In this document: piece by piece, positions 37,826 through 48,809 of the stretch
Layout: every line of letters begins with the position of its first letter
Position numbering within the stretch: position 1 is the first letter of the stretch
From: Panonychus citri
Lineage: Eukaryota > Arthropoda > Arachnida > Trombidiformes > Tetranychidae
Assembly: GCF_014898815.1 (NCBI RefSeq)
Contig: NW_026515422.1
Coordinates: 1 to 64,000, forward strand
Length of the DNA: 64,000 nucleotides
Direction: 5' to 3'
The notes under the pieces: generated by a model
Told to the model about the DNA's origin: nothing
The model's input: only the letters and a program-made list of their open reading frames with translations
The model's database searches: none
Program-made: the position numbers and the translations under genes

Positions 37826-38455
37826 ATGAGTGACCAATATCCATCGAAACAACTTGAACAATTGTTGACACCACAAACTCAACAAAACATGGAGAAAAGA
37901 TCAGTTAGTATCTCTAGCAGATTTGAATTCAATGAATTCATAAAGGAAAAAGTCACTGCAAGGGCAACCTACGATGAAGAAACTCTGAAAACAGCAATCG
38001 ATATTGTTCAACCAGAACCAGGATTTACTCTTCATCAAACACCAACAGAGATTCGACCAATTGATATCTGTGGATTGTGCTCTCAATTAGTGCGAGAACC
38101 TTTAGCTTGTTCAACATGTACAGTACGTTACTGTATAAAATGTGCTCATTTCATGGTAGTGATTTACAAGCTACAACGCAGAAAATCAACCAAGGAAGTG
38201 AAAGTAATGGACTTAGAAGGACAATTATTCCGATGTTTAACTCTATCCTGTCCATTGAACAATTTACTCATCAATTTACCACAAACAGATCTCAACAAAT
38301 ACGACGTTCGATGTGTTTATTCAAATTGTTTATTTGCTGGTAAATATGAAGTCGCCTTATCACATTCGGCCAAGTTCTGCAAAATGAAGTCAATTGACTT
38401 CAAGTTTGACTCAGAATATCTTGGGGAAATATTCAAACCCAATCGATCCTATTAA
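37826..38455 (+). CDS. Retroelement extra ORF, segment 1: RING-like plus TRAF-type zinc finger
   Basis: The likely start is MSDQYPSKQ at 37826; the open frame extends further up to about 37.4 kb without good coding character. About 210 residues. A Cys-rich module CGLCSQLVREPLACSTC is followed by YCIKC and RCLTLSC, a RING-like Cys array resembling TRAF/RNF41-type E3 ligases. The canonical His position seems to be Cys or absent. Behind it, VRCVYSNCLFAGKYEVALSH then SAKFC has the C-x4-C...H-x4-C form of a TRAF-type zinc finger. The pairing RING then TRAF finger is typical of ubiquitin ligases. It ends at TAA 38453-38455 where the frame passes to the next segment. Ubiquitin ligase activity is inference. 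Confidence 0.65.
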   Translation: MSDQYPSKQLEQLLTPQTQQNMEKRSVSISSRFEFNEFIKEKVTARATYDEETLKTAIDIVQPEPGFTLHQTPTEIRPIDICGLCSQLVREPLACSTCTVRYCIKCAHFMVVIYKLQRRKSTKEVKVMDLEGQLFRCLTLSCPLNNLLINLPQTDLNKYDVRCVYSNCLFAGKYEVALSHSAKFCKMKSIDFKFDSEYLGEIFKPNRSY

Positions 38456-39353
38456 CCACGATTATAACATCAATCAAATCACCAAAACTCTATCAACTGA
38501 TGGTATAACTGGCGATCAAATAAGCTTATTCTGGAAAGAGAGCTTTGAACAAAGACCCAGAATCGAAGTTGAACCTGTTCCAAATGTTTCAACAAAACGA
38601 AAAGCCGATCAACACCCAGAAGAACCTCATCAAAAGAGAAAAGTGAAATTGATCTTATCATGGAATGAATTTTTCCGCAACCATGACCTGCAATCACCGA
38701 TTGCATCAACGTCAACTCAATCATCTCTTGTTGAAAAAGAAATAGAACCTGAACCTATTGAACAGGATTCAGAATCAACTCTTCAAATTACAATTTCTAA
38801 TGATGATATTGATCAACCAACACCTTCAACTTCCAACTATGAACCAAACCCGATCGCGTCAACAAGCGAACCAGAACCAATGGTCAGTGATAGTGAAGAT
38901 GAAGACGAATGGAACAATATTAACGAAGAGTATCAAAGTGCCAAAACTAAAGAGCTTGAAAAATCTATGGAAACAAATTATCGTTATCGAACTGTAGCAG
39001 ATAAACGAAGAGAAGCTCGACATAGAAAGAAGGAAAGAGAACAAGGAATTCGACCAAGATTGTTCAACGAAACTCCAGAACCAGTTAACGAACAATTGAA
39101 GTCACAGACTTCATTGTACTCACTCAAACCTTCAACATCAACCGCAAGTTCAAGTTATGAATTTAGTGAACCAATAGCTTACGTGCCTGATTCAAAAGGA
39201 CCAACTCCTAAAGTAACAGAAATGAGAACCGATTTCAAATCATTCAATGCTGAACAATCATTTCATTACAAAAAGAACAATCCTGAAAATGGAATCAAAA
39301 AGAAAGAGTCAGAAAGGCAAAGCTTCATAACGCTAAACTCAACGAAATTGTGA
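38394..39353 (+). CDS. Retroelement extra ORF, segment 2: acidic, disordered, basic patches
   Basis: Open frame overlapping the end of segment 1 by 62 nt in another frame and ending at TGA 39351-39353. The part after about 38.43 kb looks coding. It is rich in Glu, Pro, Ser and Asp (PIASTSEPEPMVSDSEDEDE), with basic clusters that could be nuclear signals (TKRKADQHPEEPHQKRKVK and DKRREARHRKKEREQG). No fold or family is recognised. It most likely was the flexible link between the zinc-finger part and the exonuclease part of one protein, split here by frame changes in the GGGGAAA run near 38.42 kb and near 39.3 kb. Separate overlapping ORFs cannot be excluded. Confidence 0.5.
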   Translation: MTSSLTQNILGKYSNPIDPINHDYNINQITKTLSTDGITGDQISLFWKESFEQRPRIEVEPVPNVSTKRKADQHPEEPHQKRKVKLILSWNEFFRNHDLQSPIASTSTQSSLVEKEIEPEPIEQDSESTLQITISNDDIDQPTPSTSNYEPNPIASTSEPEPMVSDSEDEDEWNNINEEYQSAKTKELEKSMETNYRYRTVADKRREARHRKKEREQGIRPRLFNETPEPVNEQLKSQTSLYSLKPSTSTASSSYEFSEPIAYVPDSKGPTPKVTEMRTDFKSFNAEQSFHYKKNNPENGIKKKESERQSFITLNSTKL

Positions 39354-40267
39354 AGTCATCGACTTCAGCAATGGCTCCACCTCAAGCTTATGCTAAGCAA
39401 ATATCAGAAAACGCAGTAAAAGCCAAAAATATGGGACTTAAAATTTGTGCGATTGACTTGGAAAACTGCAAATTGAAGATGAAAAATGGAGAAGCATATT
39501 CAGCACCTCTCTGGGTATCAATCATAGACGCTTCAGGTCGAATAGCTTATCATGATATCATTCGTCATCCATCTTCAGCAATGGTCGATTTCGGTACAAA
39601 GTTTCATCATCTTAAACCCGCCGACGCTGCTAAAGGTCGCTGCTTCAAGAAAGCTCGTGTCACCATCATCAACATCTTACGCCAATACGATCGTATTATT
39701 GTCTCAGGACAAACAGGAGATTTTGTGAACATTTTCCTCTCTATCAACGATCATCTTTTCCTCCTACCTCGAATCATTTGTGTAGCATCATATTTCAACA
39801 CTCGCGTTGAACGAAAAGCATCATTAGGACTTAAATATGTTGCGTTTCTTTTATTCAATCGAGAACTTCAAAATGTTTTCCATTCACCACTCGTCGATGC
39901 TTCATACACACTCTATGCTTATCTATTGGATTTCGAGAGAATCGAAGCAGTCAAACGACTGCTACCTGCACCTATGCCAATAGCAATGGGATTTCATGGT
40001 TTCCAATGGCCTCAGAATAATCATATGTCTAGACTTCTATACGAAACGATGAAAATTATCGGAGACTGGCCAAATGAAATGAAAGTAGGACCATACGATT
40101 TCGGATACGCCCGAAGAATTAAGCTCATGAAACAACTCTATCAACCAAACTTACATGTAGAACCTACTCCAGTTTTTGAAACCCCTGATCCATACAAATT
40201 AACAGTTGAACGTAGACAAGCTCTGACTACCTATTTACAACGAACCCAAAAAAGAGTCCGGTTGTAA
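39350..40267 (+). CDS. Retroelement extra ORF, segment 3: DEDDh 3'-5' exonuclease (REXO4/ISG20-like)
   Basis: About 305 residues, ending at TAA 40265-40267 just before the polypurine tract. The frame is also open upstream (about 39.29 kb) with a helical KLHNAKLNEIVK lead-in. All five DEDDh positions are seen. Motif I is ICAIDLENC (Asp36, Glu38), motif II SGQTGDF (Asp124), and motif III HSPLVDA (His178 with Asp183, the H-x4-D form). Between motifs I and II, APLWVSIIDASGRIAYHDII followed by HHLKPADAAKG matches the REXO4/ISG20 pattern (RVSIVN-x-G-x(3)-YD, then a GI-RPE-L-x(2)-G turn). After motif III comes an unrecognised C-terminal extension of about 110 residues. Substrate is unknown; the family degrades structured or single-stranded RNA and DNA. 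Such a domain is not a standard Ty3/gypsy component. Confidence 0.75.
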   Translation: MKSSTSAMAPPQAYAKQISENAVKAKNMGLKICAIDLENCKLKMKNGEAYSAPLWVSIIDASGRIAYHDIIRHPSSAMVDFGTKFHHLKPADAAKGRCFKKARVTIINILRQYDRIIVSGQTGDFVNIFLSINDHLFLLPRIICVASYFNTRVERKASLGLKYVAFLLFNRELQNVFHSPLVDASYTLYAYLLDFERIEAVKRLLPAPMPIAMGFHGFQWPQNNHMSRLLYETMKIIGDWPNEMKVGPYDFGYARRIKLMKQLYQPNLHVEPTPVFETPDPYKLTVERRQALTTYLQRTQKRVRL

Positions 40268-40270
40268 ATC

Positions 40271-40284
40271 AAAGTGCGGGGATC
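40271..40284 (+). other. Polypurine tract before the 3' LTR
   Basis: AAAGTGCGGGGATC lies directly before the TGTAAGGG start of the 3' LTR. It is purine-rich though interrupted, in the position expected for plus-strand primer formation. Confidence 0.55.
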
Positions 40285-40830
40285 TGTAAGGGATTACAGT
40301 CATCGACTGTCTACTTTCCCCTCTTTATTCATCAAATCAGATAAGAACATCATCATTGACTATCTCTATTGTCCTTAATCAATCACCAATTAAACCCATT
40401 GGTCAAGAGTGTAACCTTGTAGAGATTTGAAGGACATACAATGAAGTATAAAAAGCTAATGAGTGTAAAGATTAGTCAGTTCTTAATTTTCTTAGTCCTT
40501 AAGTTACAAAAGACTCGTGGCTTGTTTTTCTATACATTGTGTGTATCTCAAACTCTCCTAAACCTCAACTCCATTTTCTATTGTTTTTCTACTATAACCT
40601 TTTCACTTAAGTTTCCCGTTTATTGTTTATTACCTTTACCTTTATTCTTTCCCAATTTAAAGTTCATTGTGAGTTTCATTAAAGTTCATTTATATTGAAA
40701 TTTCTAGTGTTCAATTAATAGACAGTTCATTGGTTTCAGTCAGTAACTGCATAGTGATAGCCTGATTTTACCCTTATTACTTTTCTTATTTTCTTATTGA
40801 TCTTGGTTTTGTTACCATATAACCCTAACA
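40285..40830 (+). repeat. 3' LTR
   Basis: Starts TGTAAGGGATTACAG and ends ATAACCCTAACA, so it keeps the TG...CA ends. It is homologous over its full length to 31266-31811. It keeps the TATA/initiator pair (near 40447 and 40476) and the outer dyad (40296-40310). Confidence 0.95.
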
Positions 40831-43800
40831 AAGTCATTATAATTAATTGTTTCCAATTGAAGAAAAAGTTTCTGATTAAAATCAGTTTAAATTAATTTAT
40901 CATGATTAAAACTTTGATGATTTAATTTGATTTCTATTATTATTATTGTTTTATTTTAATTGTGGAGCAACAATTTAAATCTGATTGAAAAGGTCAATCA
41001 GATTTTTTTTGTTTATGATTAATTGTCAAGTTAATTGTCAGCGATGAAAATATTTACAATTATGATAATTTAAGTTTCGTATTGATTTAATCAACTATCA
41101 CGATTATGGTTATTGTAAAATGATTAACAATTAATTAATTCAATGATCTTGACATGCAAATGATTGGTTAACAATTTAATCTTGACCTTTTCTTATTTAG
41201 ATTATGATTGAAATTATTAATTGTTTGTTAAACCTTAACAATTTAAATTGGCAAGTTAATTAACAAACATACGTTTAATTTATATTCAATTTGATTTCTA
41301 TCGACAATTTGATTATTATTTTAATTTAACTAATCAAATTTAATTTAGTTTGGTGTGTTATCTCAACCATTTCAATTGATTTTGATATTTTTAGACTTTT
41401 TCAATTTACAGTTAATTAGTTGATTTAGATTATGGTGATGATTAAATTTAATTTCCTACATTTTCCCAATTAATTATTTACCGTTACAATTGTAATCAGA
41501 TTCCGACCTTAATTACATTTAGATAATCAAATCAACCTATGAATTATAATTTCCTACTTATAGTTTTAAATTAATTGTCTGGGCTCATTAAACCAAACAA
41601 TTAAATTGACCAGTTCTTTTAATTACTTTTAATTTGATTGATAGAATTGATAAAACGTAATCTCAATTGTAATCAATTTACTAGCTGATTGTAAATAATT
41701 AATAATGAATCATCAATAAGGGTGATTAATCCAATTATGATTAAGAAAATTTATCACCCAACAATCAATATACACTTTGAGTTAATTATCGTAACAAATA
41801 ATTAACGGTTGATTAACTAATGAAATGGTAATCAAAGTAAGAAGCAAAAAAAAATTAAGTCAAAATTTCAACAATATAAGAAAAAACTAATCAAATCAAG
41901 CAAAGAATTAGTTAATCAACCAAATTAGTTAACTAACAGTCAAACTAATCAAGAATCAGCATCAACAACAAAAGCAAAAAAGAATCAGGAAAAACAGAAA
42001 CTCGAAAAAAAATCAAAGTTAATTACAATCAAATCTGAAACGATGCAACAATCAAAGCGAAGCATTTAAAATATTTACCCAAACAATTTAGCAACAATCA
42101 AGAAACACAATTAATAGTCCAAGTGTTAAAAGTAAAGTTAATTCATCAACATGATCCAATCTCCATCCCTGGTCAGGTTAATACACTGATTAAGTAAATA
42201 TTGATTGTGATATGATGATGATGATGATGAAATGATGATAAATCTCCCCCCAAGGTCACCAGGCCATTCATCTTACACGATATCGGTCATCAAACGGACG
42301 ACACACAATTGACATAATTATCGTTTTGCATGGTTAATATTTCACCCTGATAGTTAATTATCAACGTTGATAATCACGATGATAATATTCATATCTCACT
42401 TTCTGTTGAATGATAATTTTATTACCTGTCAACAAAAATCCCTTGGAAACTCATATACTCAGTGTGTAACCGGAAATAATTGTCATTAACTTTTGATGAA
42501 TATAATTAAATTGTTGATTGTATTAATAACATTTATTCAAATCATGTTTTGATTCCTATTGTGTTTTTTTTCATCAAATATTACAAATCCCACTGAATCA
42601 ACAATGATCACAAAATTAATATTTACTAGATGAGAAAATTTTAATCATCATGATTAACAAATTTTCATATATAATTAATATTTACGTTTAATCACAACTC
42701 ATGATTTACTTTGTTGGGTGTTAACAATTAACTTAATTCATTTTCAATTCAATTGTTTAAAAAAGTTACCTTTGTGTTTACCTTTTAGTTTTATCAATGT
42801 TATCAGTTTTAACCTTTAGTTAGTTAATTGCTCTCCACCTCTTGTCTTAATGGTTAATGATTAATCATTTTTAATTGTGTCCATTGGATTTCAATGTCCT
42901 CACAATGATTAGGCAACAATTAAAGTCAACGAACAATTAATGACCATAATCAAAAGGGTCTCATTGTTTTTCCTAATTAACTTTCTGTTAACTATCAAAA
43001 TTAAGGTGACACCGAATAATAAAAAACAAGATGATTTATTAACTATAACTGAATTAAATCTAATTGCTATATGTATATAATAGATTGATCTTATTTAAGG
43101 GTTGATAATTTATCATTGTATTTAATTGTAACAATTAGCATTGATTAACCTTATTTTTTATTTCTCTTTGTAACCTTAATCATCCTTGGTCTGCACCTTA
43201 ATTGTAACAATTAACGACAGCAACGATGATAATATTGTTGATTAAATCAATAGCCAATACATTGAATTATTTATTAAAGTTAATTGTTAATCATTGAAAG
43301 ATTAATTAACTGAGCAACTGATTAACTGTTAATCTGGTTTTTCATGTTCATATTAATAATTGAATCCTATCAGCCAACAAAAATGATCATCAAATTGATT
43401 GCTAACAATTAAGTAAAAACTTTCACTTGAGATTAACATGTTTCAGAATTAATATATTTTAATCATCAAAAATTAACTAATAACAATTAACGATTTTTAT
43501 ATATTTATTAATATACAATTTATCAGGTAAATTTTTCCTTTCTAATCAAATTGATTAACATTCAAGTTGATGATTAAACGTTTGATTAACATGATTCAGT
43601 TTAATCAATTGAATATCAAAAACTTTTTTACCTTCAACTTATACAATTAAAACTTTTGTTAGTTGATTGTTACACCAACAATTTAACAAATTACCATTAA
43701 GGTTTACCAATAGTTTTCGGGTACAAATCAACATCAAACCAACAATCAAAAAGTTAAATTGTTAAATCATTTTAAGGTGTGTTGTTGATAAGTGTTGTTA

Positions 43801-46800
43801 GTTAATCAAATCATTATTAATGATAATGTTATATGTTTATTTTAATCAACATATCTCAACAATTAACCCGATTTTTAAATTCATTTGTTATTATTAAATT
43901 GTATTTTTAATTTCTTGGTGGTCTTGCTTATGATATAATTATGATTAGCATTATAATAGTAGGATAATCTTGGACATGATGATTATCATTATGATTAAGA
44001 TTTACTGATTCACAATTAAGATAATGGTTAAAGATTATACTTTATTTATTATATTATATCAACGTTATTTTGAATAATTAACTTTAATCATCACTTTTGA
44101 TCATTAAAACAATATGATAATTAAGATTTTGTTGATTGTTATTAAAAATAATCACTAAATATAAAAGTGATTAAGAAAAATCAAAAACGTTGATTAGTTG
44201 ATAGCAAATCGATGAGTATAAACAATTAACATATGATCCAATCAAACTAAGATTAACATTGATGTTAATTGTTGACTATTAATTAACTATGTGCTTGGCT
44301 ATACACTTACAAAGGTAATTTTATCAATCATGATAATACAATTTAATTTAATTGTTCAATATCTGTATCAATGTTGAATAGCATCCGCTTTTTTATCATC
44401 TCACGTTGATGATGGCGATCATCATCATCATCATCATAATCATCATCATTATCTTCATCATCCATGCTATTCAATTCAACTCTTAATTATGATGATATCA
44501 CAATCAACAGTAAAAATAATCCGGAAACAATTTACTTAATCACAACAACAACAACAATCACGCTTTAATTTAGTGGCCTTGTTTTTATTCAAAAATGATG
44601 CAGATGAAAAAAGATGATGAAGGATGATAAGGATGATAAAAGAGATTAGCTAATCATGACCAGTAAGATGAAGATGATCCTTATCCTTAATCCTCATCTT
44701 GATCACTTTTCATTACATTATCTCATTAATACTTTTACCCTTTTTTTACACCATAACCTAATTAATTTTCATCCTTTTAATCATCAACATCACTCATCAT
44801 CATCATGATAACTTTTAAATCTCATCATGATCAATATCTCAATTCTGAATGTGATCCATGAAATTCATCATCTGCTCTTCATGATGAAATCCATTTCATC
44901 CTTGGTTTCACTTTCCATTGAAGAAATAGTATAAAAAAATAAGCTCCAAATTTCAATGAGTTTATAATGTAAAAGGAAATGAATTGAATACATGTATATT
45001 TATTCAGATACATGAAAAATTTCACCATGATTATCATGTATATCATGTGTATATCTCATGAATACATGTATGTACATATAGATTATCTGGAAGAGTGAAA
45101 ATTCTGGGTCAGAATTTTGTTTTTTTCTTCTTCTTCTATTATCCATTACTCAATCTCCATTTTCTATTCACATGTAATCCATTTTATTCCATTGATTTCC
45201 TTCCGTTTCCTTTATTTAAAATCATCTCATGGTTTCCCACCCATGAATCGTATCATGTTGGTTGTTTATCATCATTTACAAATCACTGAATTTGTTGAAT
45301 TGTTGTGTTTTCATTAATACAATCAAACTGATCATCCTGACAACACACCACTGATCTTGATTTTTTTTTCGTGTTTACATTTTTCAAGGTTAAATTATAA
45401 CCAAATTGTTAACAATTAGTCCAATTTTTCATCTTAATCATCTTCTTCCAATCTTTCTGATTGTAATATATTTTCATAATCAACTAATTGTGATCAAATC
45501 AATGAACTTCCCCCCTCTCTCTCTATCATTTAACTGAATGATGTTTGTTGAATATTAATCATTAAACAATTAAAGGAGTTAATTGTAACCCTAACCCTAA
45601 ATTGTAATAAGATAATTGTTAAAATTTAAACTTTACCCTTGACAAACCTGTTAATACAAAAAACAAACAATTAAACAATTATCTTAATCATCACCAGGTA
45701 ATAATAATAAATTGTGATTGTTATGATAATTAAACTTAAGTCACAACAATATAATCATTTGTCCCTTTGAAAACAAAGATTCTGCTCCCTCTCGGTGAAA
45801 TGATTAACATGGTGATATAATTGTTAACTTAATTGTAACGATAATGATTTTGAAACTAAATGATGATCAACACCAACAACTACCAGGAATGTTAATTGTT
45901 ACACTGAAATCAACAACAACAATAAACCATATCAAGTGAATTGTTTTCTGATTGCTGGTAACTGTTTTATCATCATCATCTTCATCATCTATTGTAATTC
46001 ATAGTACGAGAGATGATGAAGACAAGTGATTTTTACCTTGAAGCAATGATGATGACGATGATGATGATGAGAGAGGAAGTACTCACCCGTGCGTGGATTG
46101 TCAGTCTGATGGAGGTTATTATAATCATCATTATGATTATAATGATATTAGTTTAGCTCATTAAGGACCCAACGGGTTCATGATGGAATATCCATCAGGC
46201 CAATGGCTTCTCACAAGAATTTAAATTGTTACTGTTAATTGTTGTTACCCTTAAATATCAACAATCAACTATCAATCGGCATTTGTATTGTTTATTGTAA
46301 TTTTCCTTCATCATCAAGATTATCATCTTAATCTTGATTAACTACCAACGAATCTATGATTTAAATCAATTTATCTAATAATTTATTTTCCTTGATTGTT
46401 CAAACTGTCCAAAAATAATTTTCTAACAATTTTAATTGTCTCCATTTGATTGTAATGATGATAGGATTTACTTTCAATCCTCTTAATCTCTCAAAATGAT
46501 TAACGAATCATAAATCATTGTGTTGATTAATTGCTGTAATCTTTCAATTGTTTATGTCTAATTTTGCCTAAGGAGGTAAAAACGTTTACGATTTAAATTG
46601 ATTGTGATTGTATTTATAATTCCCATCGGTTACTATTAATATCATCATTTTGATTGTTAATGATTATCATGTTATTTATGATCAATTAGTTTATTTATTT
46701 TCTCTGATTTAACAAATCATCTTGATTAACTTTCTTGTTTCTGGTTTTTTTTTGCTGCTTTTGTGTGCCTGTTAATATTATTTGATATTCTGTTATCATG

Positions 46801-48809
46801 GGAAAATGATAATCTATTAATAATTAACTCTAATTTTAGTTGATTGTTAATTGTTTCGAGAAAAAAAAACAAACTGTTAACAGTTTCAATTTAGTTAATT
46901 CAATTCAATTACCCTCATAGTTGATTGTTCATTTACCTGGATATTGATGTTTATTTGTAAGAATCACAATCCTATTCATTGTTGTTTTGATTGATTTTTT
47001 TTTCTATCACAATTTATGATTAACTTTTAATTTTCTCATGATGATGATTTATAATCAATTGATTTTTTTAGAAATGCTTTTAATTTTAACAATTAAAAAA
47101 AGTTTTTCTCCTGTTTAATATAAAAATTAAGGTTCAAGGGATTTTACAATTAGTTGATTGTTTGGATAATTTAATGATGATTAAAATTGATGATTATCAA
47201 CAGTTAGTTAATTTGTTTGATGAAACTTTTTCAGGTAAAACTTTTGCAATCATGTTAATTGTTACAACAATTGCAACATTTAATTGTTGTGATTTAACAT
47301 TAGTTTACAATGAGAGATGATGAGGATGAAGATGATGAGGAAGATGAATTAATCATCTTAAGGCTTGTTAATTATAATTAATAATCAGCAGAAGCAATTG
47401 AATTAAATCAACAGGAGCAGCTGAAAGTTTTTACGTTTGAATAATTTGTTTTGATTTCAATGGTTGATTTTGATTATTATTAAGAGGATTAACTAATTGA
47501 TTTATCCTGATTATCATAATTAAGGTAAAGGTAATAAAAATATTAATCACAAAGAGTGAGTGAGAGAGAGAGTATAATGATGATAATGATGATAAGAGTG
47601 AGCAAATAAGAGAAAGCAAAGTGAGAGTGATTAAGTTTAGAGGTTAAGAGAAGAGATTATAAAAAAAAGGTAACTTAAGAAGATGAAGAAAGAGGAAGAT
47701 TTAATTAAGAAGAAAGAGATTGGATTTCTCTTTCTTTCTAAAATAGAAAGAGAAAGATGATGAGGGGGAAAGAGAAATAAAGAGATGGATGATAGGGGAA
47801 AAGTTCTAGAGGGAGTAAAGTGAATGTTCCATGTTACTGGTTGAGTGAAGGTAACCAAGAAAATGACATAACATATCCCTGACTCCCTCATTCTCACCCT
47901 ATCATCATCATGTATGAAAAGAAAGACTCTCTCTCTCTCTTATCATCTTTCCTTTCATTATCATCTTCTCTCCTCTCTTGTTTCTCACTCTAAAGTTGCT
48001 CACTCACTTCAGTTGTTATCCAGACTCAAGAGTCTTAACTTCATCTCTTCAGCTAACCTTTTTTGCTTCAACTTGAATACAACTAATAACATAACAAATT
48101 GTTGTTGTTAATTTAAATTGTTCAACTTAATTGTAGCCAAAATGTGATCACAATTTAATCCAAGTTTTTTTTTCTTCCTTAATTTATTCTTAATCATCTT
48201 TTTCATCTAATCACATGTAAAATTAAAAATCTTTATCAAGTTGATGACATTTAAGTTGCCTTTTCATTCATCAGTCATTCACATTTATCCTCATCATCTC
48301 TTCCTTATCCCAATCATCATCATCTTACAATCTTCTTCATCTTCCTAATCCACCCCCATTTCCTAATCATCTTCACTTTGCCAAGAAAATATCATCATTA
48401 TGATTATTGTAAAGCTCATCAAAATTAATCGGTAACAATTAACAGCAACAATTTAAGTTACGAACCCAAAAAAAATTCAGTGATCCCTTAGTCGTTTAAG
48501 TTTGTTGATCCAATCGGAATATGTTTTTAATTACAATTAGTTAACTGTGATCATAATTATCAGTGTGTCCACATAATCTTCCTCTAGTGTCATCCAACAA
48601 TCAACAATTAATATAAATTGTTGTGTATTAGTCTCTCTCTCTCTGATTGTTGATTTTGTTTGTATCTTTTTCTTAATTTTTTGCTTTTCGGCCAAATTTC
48701 AATCAACAATCACCTAAATCATTTATACTTAATTGTCACCTCAAAATTGTGCTTCATTAATTGTTACTAATACAGTTAATCAGGAGGAGAAAAAAACTCC
48801 ATCCACTGA
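40831..48809. other. 8-kb non-coding region upstream of the NCKAP5-like gene
   Basis: No convincing exon found on either strand. Very rich in CAATTA/TAATTG and TTAAC words and in ATC/GAT triplet runs (for example around 42.21 and 44.42 kb). Short frames here come from T-rich or CT-rich tracts. Confidence 0.6.

Larger units (their letters stand above)
31277..40310 (+). repeat. Dispersed family of short perfect dyads (5-7-bp arms, mostly 3-4-nt spacer)
   Basis: GAAGTY-N3-5-RACTTC occurs 14 times, at 32299, 32774, 34027, 35115, 35754, 35786, 36509, 36599, 37181, 37367, 37790, 38386, 39098 and 39352. CAGTC-N3-4-GACTG forms lie at 31277 and 40296 (both LTRs, ACAGTCATCGACTGT), 33248 (ACAGTCGAAGACTGT), 34585 and 39947, with a looser one at 33111. 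TGCAATC-N3-GATTGCA lies at 33481 and 38690, and GAAATC-N3-GATTTC at 31913. The shared core is RTY-N3-RAY. The same DNA word is read in different frames (KSSTS, EVIDF, EVKRL), and one copy is outside any convincing ORF, so protein conservation does not explain it. They could be binding sites for a dimeric protein or small RNA hairpins. Confidence 0.85.
31266..40830 (+). mobile_element. Ty3/gypsy-type LTR retroelement with an extra RING/TRAF-finger and exonuclease ORF region
   Basis: Order on the + strand: 5' LTR, primer-binding site, gag, protease, reverse transcriptase, RNase H, integrase, a 0.6-kb gap, RING/TRAF-finger ORF, acidic disordered ORF, DEDDh exonuclease ORF, purine-rich tract, 3' LTR. 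RT-RH before IN is the Ty3/gypsy order. The two LTRs are both 546 bp by my boundaries but differ at a few percent of sites, so the insertion is not recent. The frame changes at least four times, so this copy is probably inactive; a complete relative elsewhere in the genome is likely. No target-site duplication is evident: the flanks read AAATT and AAGTC. The 5' LTR starts AA where the 3' LTR starts TG. Confidence 0.95.

Noticed and set aside
45588..45602. AACCCTAACCCTAA, telomere-like
   Set aside because: Only about two units, isolated in non-coding DNA.
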